Assembly: GCF_011602085.1 (NCBI RefSeq) | Contig: NZ_JAAONY010000002.1 | Span: 186,001 to 250,000, forward strand | DNA from: Pseudoteredinibacter isoporae | Lineage (GTDB): Bacteria; Pseudomonadota; Gammaproteobacteria; Pseudomonadales; Cellvibrionaceae | Reading direction: 5' to 3' | Length of the DNA: 64,000 nucleotides | Shown here: positions 52,813 through 60,838 of the stretch, in pieces | How positions within the stretch are numbered: position 1 is the stretch's first letter | Layout of the letters: every line of letters starts with the position of its first letter | Program-made: the position numbers and the translations under genes | Notes under the pieces: model-generated | Databases searched by the model: none | What the model was told of the DNA's origin: nothing | What the model saw: the letters and a program-made list of their open reading frames with translations, nothing else

Positions 52813-53595
52813 ATGATGAGCGACACAAGCGCACAGACCCACTGGCCCCAAGAGCAGTGCTTTCGCAGTTTTAAACACTGTCTGCCCGTCTGTCGTGAAT
52901 CCGTTTATGGTGAATTTTTCGACGCCTTTCGTGAAGACATCAAGGTCAAGCGTGAAAGCGCTGCCATCAAAAACCTGAAAACCATTTTTGACGCCACCTT
53001 TGAACTTGCCAGCAAAGGCGGCTTTGACGCTATGAGCCTGCGCGATCTCAGTCAGACCACAGGCATCAGCATGGGCGGCCTGTACAACTACATCCGCAGT
53101 AAAGACAAGCTTGCCCAAATGGTGAACGACTTTCTCAGCCAACGCCTGGCGCCCCTGGCCTATTCCCTGAATCTGGAAAGTGGCAGCCCGCGTCAACGTT
53201 TGGCAACACGCTTGCGCATCTACATCTATATGGGCAGCCTGTTCCGCCCCTGGTATCGCTTTGTGTACATGGAGTCCAAATCGATGGCTCGCCAGCAACG
53301 GGACCAGGCCAAACAGTTTGATCTGGTGGATACCGCCAAGCTGAAAGAGTTAATTGAAGAAGGTGTCCATGCTGGAGAAATGCAGTGCAACAATACCGAA
53401 CTCACAGCATCCGCTCTGCTTGCCCTGATTCAGGACTGGTATTTGAAATCCTGGAAGTACAAACAGAACGATACCAGCACTGACGATTACGCGAATTTTT
53501 TAGTGTCCTTGACGGACAAATTACTGGCCAATAATGACCAACACACCGGGGATCAGAGTGGTTACAATGCCCACTCTGGCAAAAATAACCTATAG
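52813..53595 (+). CDS. TetR-family transcriptional regulator
   Basis: A protein of about 260 residues. It has an unusual 45-residue N-terminal extension (HWPQEQCFRSFKHCLPVCRE) before the HTH domain: IFDATFELASKGGFDAMSLRDLSQTTGISMGGLYNYIRSKD. The C-terminal ligand domain is helical. ATG at 52813 or 52816 is the start. The divergent neighbour is the CurA/acyl-CoA dehydrogenase operon, and the AraC gene follows 15 nt downstream, so it probably controls the degradation genes in response to an acyl-CoA or its precursor. Confidence 0.9.
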   Translation: MMSDTSAQTHWPQEQCFRSFKHCLPVCRESVYGEFFDAFREDIKVKRESAAIKNLKTIFDATFELASKGGFDAMSLRDLSQTTGISMGGLYNYIRSKDKLAQMVNDFLSQRLAPLAYSLNLESGSPRQRLATRLRIYIYMGSLFRPWYRFVYMESKSMARQQRDQAKQFDLVDTAKLKELIEEGVHAGEMQCNNTELTASALLALIQDWYLKSWKYKQNDTSTDDYANFLVSLTDKLLANNDQHTGDQSGYNAHSGKNNL

Positions 53596-53610
53596 ACAGC
53601 AGAAAAAGCC

Positions 53611-54618
53611 ATGCCAAATATTGCTCTGATTGCTTACGACGGTTGCTACACATCAAGCCTCGCCAAAGTGCAGGATAACCTGCATATCGCCAATGCTTAC
53701 TGGCGCAAACAACACGGGGATACCGAAGGACAATTCGCCACCAAGGTGCTGTCAGCGGATGGCCAGGGTGTTACCTCCATCGGTGGACTCAGCTTTAATG
53801 TCGATGGAGACTACAGCCTGGCCGAAGATTGTCAGGTGATTGTAGTGCCCTCTCTGTTTTATGAAGGCGAACTGCTCTTTGCCCGTAAGTTGAAACAAAT
53901 GGCGCCTTTGGTCGACTGGCTGAGAATTCAGCACGGCAAAGGCAAAACCATTATGGGCCATTGCACCAGCAGTTTCGTGATTGCTGAAACCGGCTTGCTC
54001 AACGGCGGTACTGCCACGACCAGCTGGTGGCTGGAGAAAAAATTCCGCCAGCGCTACCCCAATATTGAATTGAACATTCGCCAGCTCTACGTTGAACATC
54101 AACGCCTGATGACCGGCGCGGCTGCAAACTCGGAACAGTTGATGACCTTGCGTTTGATCGAACGCTTTATGGGTAAGAGCATTGCCAACCAATGCGCCAA
54201 GGCAACCCTGTTGAATACAAATGAAGTGGAACAAACCGCCTTCCTGACACTGGAAAATCAACTCGAGCACAATGATCCACTGGTCAGCAAAGCCCAGGCC
54301 TGGTTACAACGAAATATGAAAGAGCGTTTTTCGCTGAATCAGTTGGCCGACGAGCTTGCAGTGAGTACCCGCACGTTGATTCGTCGTTTCAAACAAGTGC
54401 TGGACGAAACCCCCAATCGTTATCTGCAAAATCTGCGCATCGATACCGCGAAGCGTATGCTGGAAAACAGCGGTTTGCCGGTGGAAAGCGTAATGCTGCA
54501 AGTGGGTTATACCGATCTCAGTTCTTTCAGCCGGTTGTTTCAGCGCAAAACCGGATTGACCCCGCGAGCCTACCGTCAGCGCTTCCACAATCAACAGCGT
54601 TCAGGTACCGACGGTTAA
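53611..54618 (+). CDS. AraC-family regulator with DJ-1/GATase1-like domain
   Basis: A protein of 335 residues. The N-terminal half is a DJ-1/PfpI-like domain (MPNIALIAYDGCYTSSLAKV; HCTSSFVIAETGLLNGGTAT, with Cys in the nucleophile-elbow position of HCTS). The C-terminal half has the two AraC helix-turn-helix motifs (FSLNQLADELAVSTRTLIRR and VGYTDLSSFSRLFQRKTGL). Close relatives are the GlxA-type regulators. It starts 15 nt after the TetR gene, so the two regulators are likely cotranscribed. The inducer is unknown. Confidence 0.92.
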   Translation: MPNIALIAYDGCYTSSLAKVQDNLHIANAYWRKQHGDTEGQFATKVLSADGQGVTSIGGLSFNVDGDYSLAEDCQVIVVPSLFYEGELLFARKLKQMAPLVDWLRIQHGKGKTIMGHCTSSFVIAETGLLNGGTATTSWWLEKKFRQRYPNIELNIRQLYVEHQRLMTGAAANSEQLMTLRLIERFMGKSIANQCAKATLLNTNEVEQTAFLTLENQLEHNDPLVSKAQAWLQRNMKERFSLNQLADELAVSTRTLIRRFKQVLDETPNRYLQNLRIDTAKRMLENSGLPVESVMLQVGYTDLSSFSRLFQRKTGLTPRAYRQRFHNQQRSGTDG

Positions 54619-54668
54619 AACTTTTGCTGGAATTTGTCACTGCCAATACACTGTGGCTAACCTAAACT

Positions 54669-54693
54669 GTGACTGCCTCTTATAGGCAGTCAC
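54669..54693. promoter_or_regulatory. Perfect 9-bp dyad upstream of the ferredoxin reductase gene
   Basis: GTGACTGCC and GGCAGTCAC flank a 7-nt loop, 33 nt before the start codon. No T-run follows, so a regulator site for the AraC or TetR protein is more likely than a terminator, although a weak hairpin ending the AraC transcript remains possible. Confidence 0.5.
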
Positions 54694-54725
54694 CATTCCG
54701 ATTGAGCTAAGGTCCCAAAGAAACT

Positions 54726-55952
54726 ATGCAAGGCAATTGTATTGTTATCGGTGCATCCCACGCCGCCGCCCAACTCGCCCCCAGCCTACGCCAGGAAGGT
54801 TGGGAAGGTCGCATTATTATCATCGGGGATGAACCCCATGCACCTTATCACCGCCCGCCTTTATCGAAAACATTTCTGAGCGGTGAAAAGACTTTGGAGC
54901 AATTGCTGATTCGCCCACTGGCGGCCTACGATAAAATTGATGCTGAATTTATGCTGGGCCGGCGCGTCGAAAAAATTGATCGCGCTCAAAAAACCGTTCT
55001 GCTCGACAACGGCGAAACTCTGGACTACGAGAAGCTGGCACTGTGTACTGGCTCCCGTCCGCGACAGATTCCCCTTCCCGGAGTTGATTTAAAGGGCGTG
55101 CACTATTTACGAACTGTTGCGGATATTGAAGGCATTCGCGGAGACCTCGACACCAGTAAGGGCCCGGCTAAAGTGGTCATTATTGGCGGGGGTTATATTG
55201 GCTTGGAAACCGCCGCCGCATTAAATAAATTGGGCGTCGAGGTCACTGTTCTGGAAATGATGGACCGTATTCTCCAGCGTGTTACCGCACCGGTCATTTC
55301 TGAATTTTATCATCGGGTTCACAGCGAAGCAGGAGTCAACATTCAAACAGGAATTGGCGTCGATGCGATTCTCGGCGAAAACCAGGTACATTCCGTTCAA
55401 TGCAGCAACGGTGAAACCCTGGACGCCGATGTGGTCATTATTGGTGCAGGTATTGTTCCCAATATAGAACTCGCCGAGGCCGCCGGATTGGACATTGACA
55501 ATGGCATTGCGGTAAATGCCTACGCTCAAACCAGTGATCCGGATATTGTCGCTGCGGGCGATTGCAGTTCCTACCCCCACAAGCTGATCGGCAGCCGGGT
55601 TCGGCTCGAAAGTGTGCCCAATGCCACCGAGCAAGCCAAAACGGCGGCCGCAAGCATTTGCGGCAAGCAACTTGATAATCATACTCACCCCTGGTTCTGG
55701 TCAGACCAATACGACATCAAGCTGCAAATTGCCGGCTTTAATATGGGCTATGACACGGTTCTGGTGCGAGGCGACGAAAGCAGTCGTTCATTCAGCGTCT
55801 GGTACTTCAAAGGTGATCAACTTTTAGCCGCTGATTGCATTAACCAGGCCAAGGAGTTCATGCAAGCCAAGCAACTGTTGGCCAAGGGGATAAATCCCAG
55901 TCCCGGACACGTTCGCGACACAGATTTTGATTTAAAATCGCTGTTGGCTTAG
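54726..55952 (+). CDS. FAD-dependent ferredoxin reductase
   Basis: A protein of 408 residues. It has an FAD-binding Rossmann start CIVIGASHAAAQLAPSLRQ, the conserved HAPYHRPPLSKTFLSG, LALCTGSRPRQIPLPG, the NAD-binding VVIIGGGYIGLETAAALNKL and the second FAD motif DPDIVAAGDC with a terminal SVPNATEQAKTAA. This is the reductase type that feeds electrons to ferredoxins of P450 and ring-hydroxylating systems. The 2Fe-2S ferredoxin gene follows 88 nt downstream. No oxygenase is in the window. Confidence 0.94.
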   Translation: MQGNCIVIGASHAAAQLAPSLRQEGWEGRIIIIGDEPHAPYHRPPLSKTFLSGEKTLEQLLIRPLAAYDKIDAEFMLGRRVEKIDRAQKTVLLDNGETLDYEKLALCTGSRPRQIPLPGVDLKGVHYLRTVADIEGIRGDLDTSKGPAKVVIIGGGYIGLETAAALNKLGVEVTVLEMMDRILQRVTAPVISEFYHRVHSEAGVNIQTGIGVDAILGENQVHSVQCSNGETLDADVVIIGAGIVPNIELAEAAGLDIDNGIAVNAYAQTSDPDIVAAGDCSSYPHKLIGSRVRLESVPNATEQAKTAAASICGKQLDNHTHPWFWSDQYDIKLQIAGFNMGYDTVLVRGDESSRSFSVWYFKGDQLLAADCINQAKEFMQAKQLLAKGINPSPGHVRDTDFDLKSLLA

Positions 55953-56040
55953 GCTACAGCCGGTTTAAGCCCTGCCGATGAACAAAAAAGGGCTAATACA
56001 ACTAGAAGTGAATGATTAGCCAATACTGAAGAGGAAGCTC

Positions 56041-56361
56041 ATGCCTTTAATTAATTATATCGATGCCAGTGGCAACCAGTTTGAAGCCGAGGTCGAAGTC
56101 GGCAGCAACGTCATGCAAGGTGCGATAGACAATATGATCGATGGCATCCTGGCCGAGTGCGGCGGCGCCTGTGCCTGCGCGACCTGCCACTGCTATGTTG
56201 ACCAAGCCTGGCAGGACAAAATGCCAGCCATCGAAGGTGCTGAGCAAGATCTTCTGGAAGCGGTTGTCGACCCGAAAGACAATAGCCGCTTAAGCTGCCA
56301 GCTGGTAGTTACCGAAGAAATGGACGGCCTGGTAGTACACCTGCCCGCCTCCCAGTATTAA
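56041..56361 (+). CDS. 2Fe-2S ferredoxin, adrenodoxin type
   Basis: A protein of 106 residues with cluster ligands in AECGGACACATCHCYVDQ (C-x5-C-x2-C) and the fourth Cys in RLSCQLVV. The spacing and the acidic surface segment (VDPKDNSRLSC; EGAEQDLLEAV) match adrenodoxin/putidaredoxin-like ferredoxins that donate electrons to cytochrome P450. GAGGA 6 nt upstream fixes the start. It is paired with the reductase gene upstream and ends at a terminator. Confidence 0.95.
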   Translation: MPLINYIDASGNQFEAEVEVGSNVMQGAIDNMIDGILAECGGACACATCHCYVDQAWQDKMPAIEGAEQDLLEAVVDPKDNSRLSCQLVVTEEMDGLVVHLPASQY

Positions 56362-56380
56362 GTAACTCTCAAGCAGCCGT

Positions 56381-56410
56381 AAAAAGCCCTGGCATCAGCC
56401 GGGGCTTTTT
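56381..56410 (+). terminator. Terminator after the ferredoxin gene
   Basis: AAAAAGCCCTGGC and GCCGGGGCTTTTT form a 13-bp stem with one G-U pair and an ATCA-type loop, ending in a T-run. Confidence 0.88.
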
Positions 56411-56470
56411 CGTTTTTGCTCATTGATGTGTTTCAGCATGCTGTCAGGAATGTTCAAGCGGGATACGGTT

Positions 56471-57682
56471 CTACTTTGACAAGAGACTTACCACCAGAAT
56501 GCCCAACGGTGTTCCGATAATATAACCTGCTACCCCCACAAGAATCCCCGGTGTAACCAAAGCCGGCCATCCGCGCGCCATCGCCAACGCTGGTGCCGTT
56601 GTTGCCCCCAGTATCGCCGCATTGGACGCAATGATTAGCTCCGGCAGGGACAGCTTGGCAGAAGCACTTTTGCTTCCCCAAAAACCAAGACCTTTATTGA
56701 TACACCAGGCACCAATAAAAACGATTCCGCCATGAACCAACAGCAGGATAACAACAAAAGCCAATAGAATCGGTGCGGTGCCCAGCAGAGCAAATACATC
56801 TGCCCCGGCGCAAATTGCCGCAAAAAATACAAAGGCCAGAATCAAACCGATTTCTTCACCCCCACGCAAAGACTGCATGGTTTTTGGTGCGAAGGTCGCC
56901 GGCAACACCGAGAGCACGGTGATAAAAATATAACGCAAAGGTTTAAAATTACTGCCTTCGAAGACATTCTGCAGAAACAGAATAAGCGCATCGGAAAGCG
57001 CCACAACCGAGATACTGAACACCAGAGCTGCGCAGAGGGAAAACGCCGAAATCGTCGGCACATTTTCTTCACTTGAAACATCAGAAGAATCGTTCTCTAT
57101 CTCTTGACTGTGGTCCCGCTCGGCAAAACGTCCCATCAGCCATTGCGACGCCGGCATGATGGCGATCACCGCAAGAAACAATGCACTCATTAAACTGTCT
57201 ACCGCCGTCGCCGCGGAAATAACACTGGCATCATCAAACCCGGTTGCCTGAATCAGGGCCGCATAATTCACTGAGCCACCCACATAGGTCGCGGTAAAGA
57301 TACCCCCCAGCTCTGCTTCTTTAGCGCCAAGGTCCAATAGATTCACTCCGACCATGGCTCCCAGTGCACTGCCCACCGCCGCCAGCAGAAAGGCCACCCC
57401 CACCCGGCCCGATTCCGCAATAATCTTGCGAACATCGGCGCGCAACAAGAACAGGGGAATCAATACCGGTACAAAATAACTAAAGACCAAACCGTAAAAA
57501 TCGGCCGACTTGGGAATCAAAGCAACATTTGAAGCCAGGATAGCCAACAACAATACCCAAACCGCCCCCGTAAGAACCTTTCCCCAAGACTGTCTCTCGG
57601 CCCAGAACCCAAATAAGGCAATGGCAAACAACGCCGCAGCGACGGCAAAATGAGCATCGGCTGGAATCAAACTTGTATTCAT
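56471..57682 (-). CDS. DUF819 family membrane protein
   Basis: A protein of 403 residues with about ten to eleven hydrophobic segments and a charged loop in the middle (RDHSQEIENDSSDVSSEE). Features such as GGIFTATYVGGSVNYAALIQ, TAVDSLMSALFLAVIAI and the C-terminal ATTAPALAMARGWPALVTPG match DUF819 (YjcL-like), which resembles the transporter folds of glutamate/gluconate permeases. The transported substrate is unknown. ATG at 57682 is preferred over a TTG at 57691. It lies alone on the minus strand beside the ferredoxin genes. Confidence 0.88.
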   Translation of the reverse strand: MNTSLIPADAHFAVAAALFAIALFGFWAERQSWGKVLTGAVWVLLLAILASNVALIPKSADFYGLVFSYFVPVLIPLFLLRADVRKIIAESGRVGVAFLLAAVGSALGAMVGVNLLDLGAKEAELGGIFTATYVGGSVNYAALIQATGFDDASVISAATAVDSLMSALFLAVIAIMPASQWLMGRFAERDHSQEIENDSSDVSSEENVPTISAFSLCAALVFSISVVALSDALILFLQNVFEGSNFKPLRYIFITVLSVLPATFAPKTMQSLRGGEEIGLILAFVFFAAICAGADVFALLGTAPILLAFVVILLLVHGGIVFIGAWCINKGLGFWGSKSASAKLSLPELIIASNAAILGATTAPALAMARGWPALVTPGILVGVAGYIIGTPLGILVVSLLSK

Positions 57683-57691
57683 GATGAACAA

Positions 57692-58008
57692 CTCTTTTTA
57701 TTGTTATAAACCGTTTCTGCCTCACCGCACAAAGATAAATACAAACGAAGAGAGAAACGCAAGGAACAATCGGAAAGGCCGGATTATAAGCTGGATAAAA
57801 ATCACTGTCTGTAAGACTTTATGAAAAATCAAATACAGCTTATGCGATGCTTGAAATGTTAAGGTTTCGTGAGGTTTTTAAAATTGCTGAAAGGAAAAAG
57901 CGAGCCCGGCGAATGCCTGGGCTCGACAGTATGAAGACATTGAAACGAATCTGCGTGACCTCGTTGGCGTGCGCGATAAAGCCAGTTAACTAATCAGCCA
58001 GCGGCCGA
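57692..58008. other. Intergenic region between the DUF819 and second chemoreceptor genes
   Basis: About 315 bases. It holds the chemoreceptor terminator (57893-57925) and the DUF819 promoter. Nothing else is supported. Confidence 0.5.
57893..57925 (-). terminator. Terminator of the second chemoreceptor gene
   Basis: On the minus strand CGAGCCC and GGGCTCG close a GC-rich hairpin followed by CTTTTTCC, 84 nt downstream of the chemoreceptor stop. Confidence 0.8.
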
Positions 58009-60363
58009 TTAATTAACCTTGTACGCTGACACCATAGTCTTCAAATTACCCGCCAGCTCACTCAATTGGGTACTGATGCTGTCCAACTCATGGCTGCGTT
58101 CACTGCTGCTGTCCGACAGGTTACTCAAATCCTGGGTACTGCCGGTAATTTCCTTAATAACCTCGCTCTGCTCTTCAGCAGCCGTGGCTACCTGCTCGTT
58201 CATCAGGGAGATCTTGCGCATGATGTCCATGGTTTCCGACAAAGCCTCTTTGGAAGACTCCGCTTCGGCGACATTGGACTTCACCTTCTCCAGACCTGAA
58301 CGCATGGCATTCACCGCCACACCGGAATCGGTTTGCAGGCCCTCGATCATGGACGAGATTTCACCGGTCGCATCCTGAGTGCGACGAGCCAGATTACGAA
58401 CTTCATCAGCGACAACGGCAAAGCCTCTGCCCTGCTCACCGGCACGGGCAGCCTCGATGGCCGCATTCAAAGCCAGCAAGTTCGTTTGCTCGGCGATTTC
58501 CTGGATCACATCAAGAACCGAACCAATATCGCTGGTACGCTCTGCCAACGTTTCCATCGCGTCATTGGCACTGCCAATTTCACCGGCAACCGACTGAGTA
58601 GACGCCACCGACCGCTCGACCATCTCAGCCAAGCGTGTAGAAATTGTATTCGCTTCTCGGGTCTGCACCGCCGTTTCACTTGCATTGCGCGCCACTTCAT
58701 GGGCGGCCTGCTCAAGTTGGGTTGCCGACTGCGCCACCTTCATGCACTCACGGTTTTGGGAATCAATTTCCTTCAGGTTAGTGTTCATCAGGTCAGACAT
58801 GCCATCTGCACTTTGGGCCAACTGAGTAGAAGACGATGTGATCTGCAAGAAGTTTTCACGCAGACGCCGGATAAGCGCATTCACACTGCTGGCCGCCTGA
58901 ATAACCTCTTCATCACCGCTTTCTTTGAGCACACGAGTCAAATCGTTGTTCTCTGAAATTTCAGCCACTCTCTCACTCAAATGGGAGATAGGACGAGACA
59001 GGCTATGGGCAAACCATAATCCCACGGCAATCGCGATCACCAAAACCGCCACAAACGTCAGACCACCATAGAGAGCAATTAACTGCCCCAGAGAGTCAAC
59101 CGGTCCAAAAGCTTCACCTTCATAGATTTCAGCAACAATGCCCCACTTCAAACCTTTGATATCCAGCGGCGTGTAAGCCCCGATAACGATCTCCCCCATA
59201 TAATTTGCGTAATGGGAAACACCTGTACGACCGGCCGTAATGCCTTTACCCGCTTCGGTATTCACTGGCACAGCACCAATGGTCGTGCCCTTGGCCAACA
59301 CAGTATCGGTGGCCGCCTGGCCGAAGCTGCCGTTATAACCCCACTGCTTGAATGCCGACGGGTTTTCAACGAACACACGACTGTCAGAACGCATGTGTTG
59401 ATCGTCACCGACCAAATAAAGCTCCGCAGACTCGCCATAGCCTTGCTTGCCCCACTCCTGGTTCAGAGTCATCAACTGATTGATGCGATCCAAAGCCATT
59501 TGATACACCAGAATACCCACCTGAACGCCGTCATTATTCAGGATAGGCGTCGCGGCAAATGCGGCGTTGTCGTTATAGCTGGGCAAATAAGGTTTAAAAT
59601 CCACCACGGCAACTTCGCGTTGATCACCCAAATCTTTCGCTGCGCGGTAGGCCTCAGCCAAACCGGAATTGCGATATGGGCCAGACTCCAGATTGGTCGC
59701 GTAATCCAGTTCCTTGTAAACCGAATACACCACATCACCGGTATTTGGATTGACGATAAAAATATCGTAAAAACCAAAGCGTTTCAGGAAAGCCTGAATG
59801 GCCAGGTGGTAAGTTTCATGGACTTGATCATAGGTACCGCCCAAAGAGGACGACAGCATACTGTCCTTCTCGCCAAGGGCTTCTTCGTTATCACTGATGT
59901 AGTAATACTGAAACCACTTGGCACGCTCACCCAGTGAATCCACGATCGAGTCAACATCAACTTGCTGCCCGGTATTTTTTTCCGCATAGCGGCTCGCGTA
60001 GTCATTGCGGTAATAGCCATCGAGAGAATCCCTGGCTTCCGGCGTAAATTCGGTCGTGCTCGATTCAAACGCATCGACCTCGCCAAAGCTCTGCTCAGAA
60101 AAAGCCTGGCTAAAATCACTGGCGGCTGACACCAGCATATTGCTCTGCGCTTGGCTGAGGAGTTGATCATTGACCGTCTGGAAATAAGATTCCAGCTCAG
60201 TTTTCTTCGCTTCCCGGCGTGAGACCAACTTGCTTTCCAGTTGTTTGTTCAGTGCTTCTTGCGCTGAAGAGTATGAAAACCACCCCAAAACTACGGTAAC
60301 TGCTAACAACGGTAGTAAAGAGAGGGCCAAAGCAAATAACGAAACCCTGGTTCTAACTTTCAT
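58009..60363 (-). CDS. Methyl-accepting chemotaxis protein with large periplasmic sensor
   Basis: A protein of 784 residues. The N-terminal helix [20 protein letters not shown] precedes a periplasmic domain of about 400 residues with a double-Cache-like layout ([40 protein letters not shown]). A second helix ([20 protein letters not shown]), a HAMP segment ([19 protein letters not shown]) and the signalling tip [20 protein letters not shown] with [20 protein letters not shown] follow. The signalling domain is closer to Vibrio-type receptors than the one at 47-48.7 kb. It is a stand-alone gene; ligand unknown. Confidence 0.94.
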   Translation of the reverse strand: MKVRTRVSLFALALSLLPLLAVTVVLGWFSYSSAQEALNKQLESKLVSRREAKKTELESYFQTVNDQLLSQAQSNMLVSAASDFSQAFSEQSFGEVDAFESSTTEFTPEARDSLDGYYRNDYASRYAEKNTGQQVDVDSIVDSLGERAKWFQYYYISDNEEALGEKDSMLSSSLGGTYDQVHETYHLAIQAFLKRFGFYDIFIVNPNTGDVVYSVYKELDYATNLESGPYRNSGLAEAYRAAKDLGDQREVAVVDFKPYLPSYNDNAAFAATPILNNDGVQVGILVYQMALDRINQLMTLNQEWGKQGYGESAELYLVGDDQHMRSDSRVFVENPSAFKQWGYNGSFGQAATDTVLAKGTTIGAVPVNTEAGKGITAGRTGVSHYANYMGEIVIGAYTPLDIKGLKWGIVAEIYEGEAFGPVDSLGQLIALYGGLTFVAVLVIAIAVGLWFAHSLSRPISHLSERVAEISENNDLTRVLKESGDEEVIQAASSVNALIRRLRENFLQITSSSTQLAQSADGMSDLMNTNLKEIDSQNRECMKVAQSATQLEQAAHEVARNASETAVQTREANTISTRLAEMVERSVASTQSVAGEIGSANDAMETLAERTSDIGSVLDVIQEIAEQTNLLALNAAIEAARAGEQGRGFAVVADEVRNLARRTQDATGEISSMIEGLQTDSGVAVNAMRSGLEKVKSNVAEAESSKEALSETMDIMRKISLMNEQVATAAEEQSEVIKEITGSTQDLSNLSDSSSERSHELDSISTQLSELAGNLKTMVSAYKVN

Positions 60364-60527
60364 GTGTACATTCTCAATTTTATCGGTACTGAATTTTGGT
60401 CACTCGGCCGCCGATGAATACTTAGGCGCCACTACTTACATCGACAACTAAATACCAAATATTTAGTACTTTTTTCATTTCCTATAAAAAAAGATTAGCC
60501 AAGCGACGCGTAAAAACCAGCACCCCT

Positions 60528-60545
60528 TGTGAGCCGTGGCTCACA
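60528..60545. promoter_or_regulatory. Perfect 18-bp palindrome
   Basis: TGTGAGCCGTGGCTCACA is an 8-bp inverted repeat with a two-base centre. The TGTGA/TCACA halves recall CRP/Vfr sites, but the spacing is 8 rather than 6, so a CRP site is unlikely. On the plus strand GGCTTTTCC follows, so a weak hairpin is possible. Lies about 165 nt upstream of the chemoreceptor start and 290 nt upstream of the RNase II start. Confidence 0.4.
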
Positions 60546-60786
60546 GGCTTTTCCTCACTATTTCTAGGGAGTTGCCTAAAATGACAACTTTCCAGTAAAA
60601 ACAGGTCACTTTTTGATCAAAAATGACTTTTACGCCACCAAATAGTGCGTGACTACGCACCAAAATATGCCCCGAGATATAGCACTCAAAACACAGAACA
60701 ATGAGGCTCATAAAGAATCAATCTATAGAACAGACAATCGGTCACGTTTTTGAAGGCAAGGACAAGCTCACCTTGGGCACAGGAGC

Positions 60787-60795
60787 TGATATAAT
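60787..60795 (+). promoter_or_regulatory. Extended -10 promoter of the RNase II gene
   Basis: TGATATAAT gives TGn plus a consensus TATAAT, 43 nt before the start codon. No good -35 lies at the right distance, as is common for extended -10 promoters. Confidence 0.5.
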
Positions 60796-60838
60796 CTCGC
60801 CCTTTTTAGGTCACCATTCCCTCGCATAAGGGCTTTAC

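Larger units (their letters stand above)
60364..60838. other. Intergenic region upstream of the RNase II gene
   Basis: About 475 bases between divergent genes. It holds an 18-bp palindrome at 60528-60545 and, close to the RNase II start, an extended -10 promoter (TGATATAAT, 60787-60795). No small gene was recognised. Confidence 0.5.

Noticed and set aside
60528-60545. CRP/Vfr binding site
   Set aside because: The TGTGA and TCACA halves are 8 bases apart, not 6.
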